Shown here: in pieces, positions 59,874 to 64,000 of the stretch
Position numbering within the stretch: position 1 is the first letter of the stretch
How the letters are laid out: each line of letters starts with the position of its first letter
Assembly: GCF_001722335.1 (NCBI RefSeq)
Contig: NZ_MIHA01000014.1
Span: 1 to 64,000, forward strand
Length of the DNA stretch: 64,000 nt
From: Mycolicibacterium flavescens
GTDB lineage: Bacteria; Actinomycetota; Actinomycetes; Mycobacteriales; Mycobacteriaceae
Direction of reading: 5' to 3'
Notes under the pieces: generated by a model
The model's input: only the letters and a program-made list of their open reading frames with translations
Database searches by the model: none
Told to the model about the DNA's origin: nothing
Made by a program: the position numbers and the translations under genes

Positions 59874-60502
59874 GACGTGACCTGGTCCAGCTTGGCGACC
59901 TTGTAGGTGCCCTCGTCGGGCGCCATCTGCACGCGCAACCGGTAGCCCTGCTCCTGATCGGCGGTGTCGGAGTTGGTGACTTTGACCCGGACGGCGACCA
60001 GCACGTCGAACGATCCGTCGTCGTTGTGCTTCTCCACTGCCGCCCGCATGTCCGCCACCTGCACGGTGACGTTGGCGGCCTGGTACGCGTCGACCAGCAC
60101 CCCGGCGTACAGCGACGACTGCACGGCGAAGTCACCCGTCGAGCATTGGATGATCTTGGACTGGGCGGCAGTCATCGCGGCGGTGTCGGGGGCGTGGGTG
60201 GCCGCCACGCAGTCCTTGGCGGCCTGCAGCGCGGCTGCCTCGGCCTGTTCGGTGGCCTGGTTCTGCCGGTCGGACTTCAGCAGGAAATAACCTGCCACCC
60301 CGCCGGCCGCCGCCAGCGCCAGCAGCGTCGCGCAGATGCCGGCGGCCAGGCCGCGGCCGATCCGCGAGGGCCTGCGCTCGGCGGCCGGGGTCTCGTCTGG
60401 GGTCTGTTGTTCGTCTGTGTCCTGCTCCGGGGCTAACGGCTCGTCGGGCGTCTCATCAGCATCGGTGGGGTTCAGCTGGCGGGTGCCAGCATCTCCTTCC
60501 AT
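59870..60502 (-). CDS. mam1A: Mce-associated membrane protein (Rv0175-like)
   Basis: A 210-residue protein with an acidic Glu/Asp/Thr/Pro-rich N-terminus, a transmembrane helix (GLAAGICATLLALAAAGGVAGYFLL) and an NTF2-like outer domain. The ATG at 60502 overlaps the mce1F 3' end by 31 bases. First of the four Mce-associated genes. Confidence 0.84.
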   Translation of the reverse strand: MEGDAGTRQLNPTDADETPDEPLAPEQDTDEQQTPDETPAAERRPSRIGRGLAAGICATLLALAAAGGVAGYFLLKSDRQNQATEQAEAAALQAAKDCVAATHAPDTAAMTAAQSKIIQCSTGDFAVQSSLYAGVLVDAYQAANVTVQVADMRAAVEKHNDDGSFDVLVAVRVKVTNSDTADQEQGYRLRVQMAPDEGTYKVAKLDQVTS

Positions 60503-62037
60503 CCGTCGTCTCCTGGGTTACTCGAGTTGCTGACGTTGTACCTCACGCCGTCAGGTCCGACCACCTGGCCGCTGGTCGGGCTGTACACCGCCGTGGAGCC
60601 GGGTGGCCCCGGTGCCGGAGTGTAGATGCAGGGGTTGGGCTGCTGTCCACTGCAGCTCACGCTGCCCTGCCCCGGCGGGCTCAGCGGATCACTGACCGGC
60701 GCCGTCGAGTTCGGCGGGGGCAGATCGCTGGCCGGTGCCGGGTTGCGGCCACTGTTGACCGACGGTGCCGGGATCACGCCGCGGCCCGGGTTGACCCCCT
60801 GGTCGCAGCGGGCGCCGGGCGCCGGGCACGACAGGATCTGGTTGGGATCGCCGTACCAGGGGTTGGTGCCCAGCGGAACGTAGGGCTCCTCGCTGCGGCA
60901 CTCCATCGGGGTCGCCGCGCGCTTGCCGGGAACGTCGACGCACGGATAGTTGCGCGCGCCGCGCACCACGTTGCCCTGGTAGTCCTTCGGGATCTTGCAG
61001 TAGGTGCCGCGCGGCAGCGGCGCCATGCTGGTGTCGGCAGGCGAGCGCCACTCCGAGGCGGGCAGGAAGCCGGTCAGACACGGGGGCGGCTGGTTGATCG
61101 ACAGCGCCAGCGGCAGCTGGCCCAAGTCCTCGAACAGCGTGCCGGCCTGGCTCGCCGAACTGCCCTGCGACAGCACCACCAGGGTCTGCTCGAGGCCCTT
61201 GTTGTAGCGCTTGAGCATGTCGATGACGACCGCGAGGTTGGCCAGCGTCTGCGGCAGCGACTCGCGCACCCCGCCGAACACCGAGTTCAGCTGGTCCAGC
61301 GTCGGCGGCGCCTGCTGCAGCCCGCTGCGCAGCGCCGCGTCCTGTTCGGCCGACTGCGAAGCGATCACGTTGAGGTTGCGCGACCACTGCTCGATGTTGT
61401 CGCCGGAGCGGACCTGGCTGTCGAGGATCGGCGCCGCGTTCTCGATGATGTCGTTGACCTGCGGCAGGTTCTCCTGGAAGCCCTGCGCGATCGCGGTGGT
61501 CGAGTCGACCAGCCGCTGCAGCGCCGGGCCCAGCCCGCCGACGGCCTGCGACGTCTCGGTCAGCAGAGCGTCGATTTTCTCCTTCGGCAGCACCGCCAGG
61601 CCCTCGTTGGCGGCGTCGAGCGCGGGCCCGACCTCGCTGGGCACGGTGCTGTTGGTGATCGTCGTCCCCGGCTCCAGGTAGGTGCCGGGGTTGCCGGTGG
61701 AGACCAGGTCCAGGTACTGCTCGCCGATAGCCGACACCGAGTGCACGTTGGCCGACGCGTCCGAGGGGATCTTGTAGCGGTCGTCGATGCTCATCACCGC
61801 CAGCGCGCCACGCTCGGTCGGCTCGACCGACGTCACCTTGCCGATCTGGGTGCCGCGGTAGGTGACGTTGGCCGTGCCGTACAGACCGCCCGAGCGGGGC
61901 AGTTCGGCCTTGAGCTCGTACTGGCCGATGCCGACCATGCTCGGGATCCGCAGGTAGTACCAGCCGAGCACGACGAGCGCGATGACCGTCAGGATCGTGA
62001 ACAGCACCAGCTGAATCTTGATGAACCGGGTCAGCAC
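60472..62037 (-). CDS. mce1F: Mce1F substrate-binding protein
   Basis: A 521-residue subunit of the Mce1 transporter, which takes up fatty/mycolic acids. N-terminal membrane helix (IQLVLFTILTVIALVVLGWYYL), MlaD domain at residues ~36-115 (YELKAELPRSGGLYGTANVTYRGTQIGKV), long helical region and a Pro-rich C-terminal tail. GTG start 3 bases after the lprK stop. Corresponds to Rv0174. Confidence 0.93.
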   Translation of the reverse strand: MLTRFIKIQLVLFTILTVIALVVLGWYYLRIPSMVGIGQYELKAELPRSGGLYGTANVTYRGTQIGKVTSVEPTERGALAVMSIDDRYKIPSDASANVHSVSAIGEQYLDLVSTGNPGTYLEPGTTITNSTVPSEVGPALDAANEGLAVLPKEKIDALLTETSQAVGGLGPALQRLVDSTTAIAQGFQENLPQVNDIIENAAPILDSQVRSGDNIEQWSRNLNVIASQSAEQDAALRSGLQQAPPTLDQLNSVFGGVRESLPQTLANLAVVIDMLKRYNKGLEQTLVVLSQGSSASQAGTLFEDLGQLPLALSINQPPPCLTGFLPASEWRSPADTSMAPLPRGTYCKIPKDYQGNVVRGARNYPCVDVPGKRAATPMECRSEEPYVPLGTNPWYGDPNQILSCPAPGARCDQGVNPGRGVIPAPSVNSGRNPAPASDLPPPNSTAPVSDPLSPPGQGSVSCSGQQPNPCIYTPAPGPPGSTAVYSPTSGQVVGPDGVRYNVSNSSNPGDDGWKEMLAPAS

Positions 62038-62040
62038 CGC

Positions 62041-63186
62041 TCACTCACCCCTTTCCACCAGCGGACCGCCGGGTGCGTTGTGCGGGTTCGGCGTGAACCG
62101 GACGTCCGGGATCATCGTCGCCGGGTCGCGACCCCAGGCCTGCTCGAGCGCGCGCAGCATGCCCGAGACGCCGGTGCCGGTGAGGATGCCGTTGTCGATC
62201 GCCGACAGGGTCAGGTCGACCATCAGCGACACGTTCAGGTAGTCGCCGCGGACCACCTTCGGCACGTTCTCGATCGAGAACGGCGCGGTCAGCATCAGCT
62301 TGAGCGCACCGATCAGGTACGGCGACGCCCGGCCCAGCTGCTTGAGCGGCCGCTGCAGGTTCTGCAGGTTGGTGTTCAGGTTGTCGCTCGCCGGCGCCAG
62401 CGCGTCGTCGGCGGCCTTGCTGATCCGGCCCAGCGCCACGACCGCGTCGGTGAACAGCGCCTGCGTCTCGTTGAAATGTTTGATCAGCGGCGGGAACTCG
62501 GTCAGCACCCGGTCCAGCGTGTCGTTGCGCTGGGCGACGATCGACAGAAGCCGGTCGGTGGAGTCGATCGCGCGGGTGATGTCGGCGCGCTGCTGGTTGA
62601 GTTCGTCGGTGAAGACGTCCAGCTTGCCGAGGAACTCCTTGATCTGGTCGGCCCGGCCGTTGAGCACGTTGAAGATCTCGGTCTGGATGACCTCGAGGTT
62701 CTGCACCCCGCCGCCGCGCAGGATCGTCGCGATGCTGGCCAGCACCCGCTCGGTCGACGGGTAGGCGCTCGCATTCTCCAGCGGGATCGTGTCCCCGGAG
62801 CGCAACGCCTCCGACGACGGGTCCTCCGGGGTGTCCAGCTCGACGTGCTGGGACCCGAGCAGGCTGGTCTGGCCGATGCGGGCCAACGCGTTTCGCGGAA
62901 GCTCGATTCCCGGCTCCAGGTCCAGCGTCAGCGTCGGCACCCAGTTCTTCAGCTCGATGGCACGCACCCGCCCGACGTAGACGTCGGCGACGCGGACCCG
63001 GCTGTTGACGTTGAGCGCCAACGTGTCCGGCATCTGCACGTAGATCGTCATACTGTTCGACCCGGTGCCCGGACCGCCCGGCAGCGGGACGTTCGCGATG
63101 CCCTTCCACGAACTGCACGAGCTCAGCACGAGCGCCACGGCGCCCATCGCCAGCACTCGCTGCGCCACCCTGCGCCACCTACTCAT
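62041..63186 (-). CDS. lprK: Mce1E lipoprotein LprK
   Basis: A 381-residue lipoprotein of the Mce1 complex. The lipobox is LVLSSC (Cys at about residue 24). The MlaD domain follows (MTIYVQMPDTLALNVNSRVRVADVYVG), then a helical arm. ATG overlaps the mce1D stop by 4 bases. Corresponds to Rv0173. Confidence 0.94.
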   Translation of the reverse strand: MSRWRRVAQRVLAMGAVALVLSSCSSWKGIANVPLPGGPGTGSNSMTIYVQMPDTLALNVNSRVRVADVYVGRVRAIELKNWVPTLTLDLEPGIELPRNALARIGQTSLLGSQHVELDTPEDPSSEALRSGDTIPLENASAYPSTERVLASIATILRGGGVQNLEVIQTEIFNVLNGRADQIKEFLGKLDVFTDELNQQRADITRAIDSTDRLLSIVAQRNDTLDRVLTEFPPLIKHFNETQALFTDAVVALGRISKAADDALAPASDNLNTNLQNLQRPLKQLGRASPYLIGALKLMLTAPFSIENVPKVVRGDYLNVSLMVDLTLSAIDNGILTGTGVSGMLRALEQAWGRDPATMIPDVRFTPNPHNAPGGPLVERGE

Positions 63187-64000
63187 CGCACACCTGCCTC
63201 TGCGGGTAGCGGCGGCCCGGCCGGGGCGGGGGCCGCCGGTGCGGGCGGACCGACGTAGGGCGCGGGCACCGGACCGGCCAGCGCCGCACCGCCCGGATCG
63301 CCCGGGATGACGCCCGGTGCCGGTGGCGGCGGCGGACCCGGCTGCGGGTACCACGGCGGGGGCAACGGGTTGTTCTGGTCGAACGCGTTCGGCGGACCGG
63401 GCAGGTTGCCGCCGCGGGTGGTGCCGAACGCCGGCGGCGCGGCCGGGACGACGCAGTTGGGCCCGCCGAGCAGTTCGGCCAGGCACTCCGGGGTCATCAT
63501 GTTCGCGGTGAACGGCTGCACCTCGACGCCCTGCATGCCCGGTGCCGAAACCCAGCCCGGCTCGTGGTTGCCGTGGGAGAACAGCGTGTCGCGCGACCAG
63601 ATGCCGGGCACCGTCGTGTCCTTGTACCCGGGCGGGGGCTGCAGCCGCGGTTCGGAGTAGGCGATCTGCTTGGGCAGCGTCAGCGCCGAGGTGAACTGGT
63701 TGAGGCCGAACGGCGGGAAGTTGAACTTGATCGCATCGAGGATCGGCGCCAGGTACTGCGCGCACATCTCCGCCGACTCCTGATAGCCGAGCCGGCTGCC
63801 GGCCTGGATCGAACTGCACACGAACTGCAGCGGGTTGGCGAAGTTGTTGATCACCGGGATGCTCATCACGCCACCGGTGTTCGGCGAGATGATGTTCATC
63901 AGGTTCGCGCCCAGCGTCGGGAACACGTGCAGCGCGGTTTCCAGGCCGTTGCGCGGTTCGGGCTGCAGGATCGCGGTTGTCGCCTCCGACAGGTTGTTGA
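63183..64000 (-). CDS. mce1D: Mce1D, 3' part (5' end beyond the window)
   Basis: The C-terminal ~270 residues of an MCE-family protein; the frame remains open through base 64000. The helical part contains NPLQFVCSSIQAGSRLGYQE and NFPPFGLNQFTSALTLPKQI, typical of Mce1D, followed by a Pro-rich tail. The N-terminal transmembrane helix and MlaD domain lie outside. It overlaps lprK by 4 bases. Corresponds to Rv0172. Confidence 0.9.
   Translation of the reverse strand, partial: NNLSEATTAILQPEPRNGLETALHVFPTLGANLMNIISPNTGGVMSIPVINNFANPLQFVCSSIQAGSRLGYQESAEMCAQYLAPILDAIKFNFPPFGLNQFTSALTLPKQIAYSEPRLQPPPGYKDTTVPGIWSRDTLFSHGNHEPGWVSAPGMQGVEVQPFTANMMTPECLAELLGGPNCVVPAAPPAFGTTRGGNLPGPPNAFDQNNPLPPPWYPQPGPPPPPAPGVIPGDPGGAALAGPVPAPYVGPPAPAAPAPAGPPLPAEAGVR

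Overview
The window is high-GC chromosomal DNA from a mycobacterium, most likely a fast-growing Mycolicibacterium. The evidence is a mycobacterial gene set: an mce1 operon tail with its Mce-associated genes, the mycP1-eccE1-espB-espL end of an ESX-1 locus, sigG beside an Rv0183-type lipase, a cyp138/msrA/TetR block, gltBD, a 13E12/DUF222 HNH gene and an M. smegmatis-like Dps. GTG starts, 4-base gene overlaps and probable leaderless starts are frequent. Species cannot be fixed from the sequence alone. Layout: 0.1-7.6 kb holds a TetR/MpaB-type oxygenase/ferredoxin unit, an ArsR-SulP transporter operon and a TrkA/CPA antiporter pair. 7.7-9.8 kb has an LLM-type (probably F420-dependent) oxidoreductase and a NodB deacetylase. 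9.9-15.9 kb is gltB-gltD (glutamate synthase). 16.3-19.3 kb is a CopB-like copper ATPase divergent from a thioesterase across a CsoR-like operator. 19.6-21.1 kb is a PGRS-like glycine-rich gene without a PE domain, followed by dps. 21.8-33.9 kb resembles M. tuberculosis Rv0135c-Rv0142 with insertions: AlkA-like glycosylase, DUF427, SOS-boxed HNH gene, steroid-dehydrogenase-like epimerase and SnoaL protein under a KstR-type box, msrB-msrA, two tandem CYP138-like P450s and a TetR. 33.9-38.3 kb is an uncharacterised cluster: TetR, two SAM methyltransferases, a terpenoid-cyclase/prenyltransferase-like (alpha/alpha) protein and a GT4 glycosyltransferase; the same 12-bp operator core lies at both of its promoters. 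39.3-44.0 kb is the ESX-1 tail (mycP1-eccE1-espB-espL) without the rest of the secretion locus. 45.3-48.2 kb carries two hydrolases and sigG. 48.3-53.4 kb has a DUF559 nuclease-like gene, MarR/pirin, a lipoprotein beta-propeller, a YeaQ-type membrane protein and an NAGPA-domain protein. 53.4-56.0 kb encodes a large secreted protein with an acidic repeat tail. 56.1-57.6 kb has a frameshifted fructosamine-kinase-like gene and a DUF1275 protein. 57.6-64.0 kb is mam1D-A, mce1F, lprK and the 3' part of mce1D, all reading leftward. Structures not explained by genes include a 53-bp spaced inverted repeat present four times, always at or over a gene 3' end and once supplying the last codons and stop of the DUF559 gene; a tandem pair of 59-bp inverted repeats with a 128-bp period; and a 58-bp inverted repeat between msrA and cyp138. 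Candidate operators for LexA, KstR, CsoR, ArsR, MarR and TetR proteins are read directly from palindromes at promoters. All functional calls come from recognising sequence motifs and gene context by eye, without database searches.
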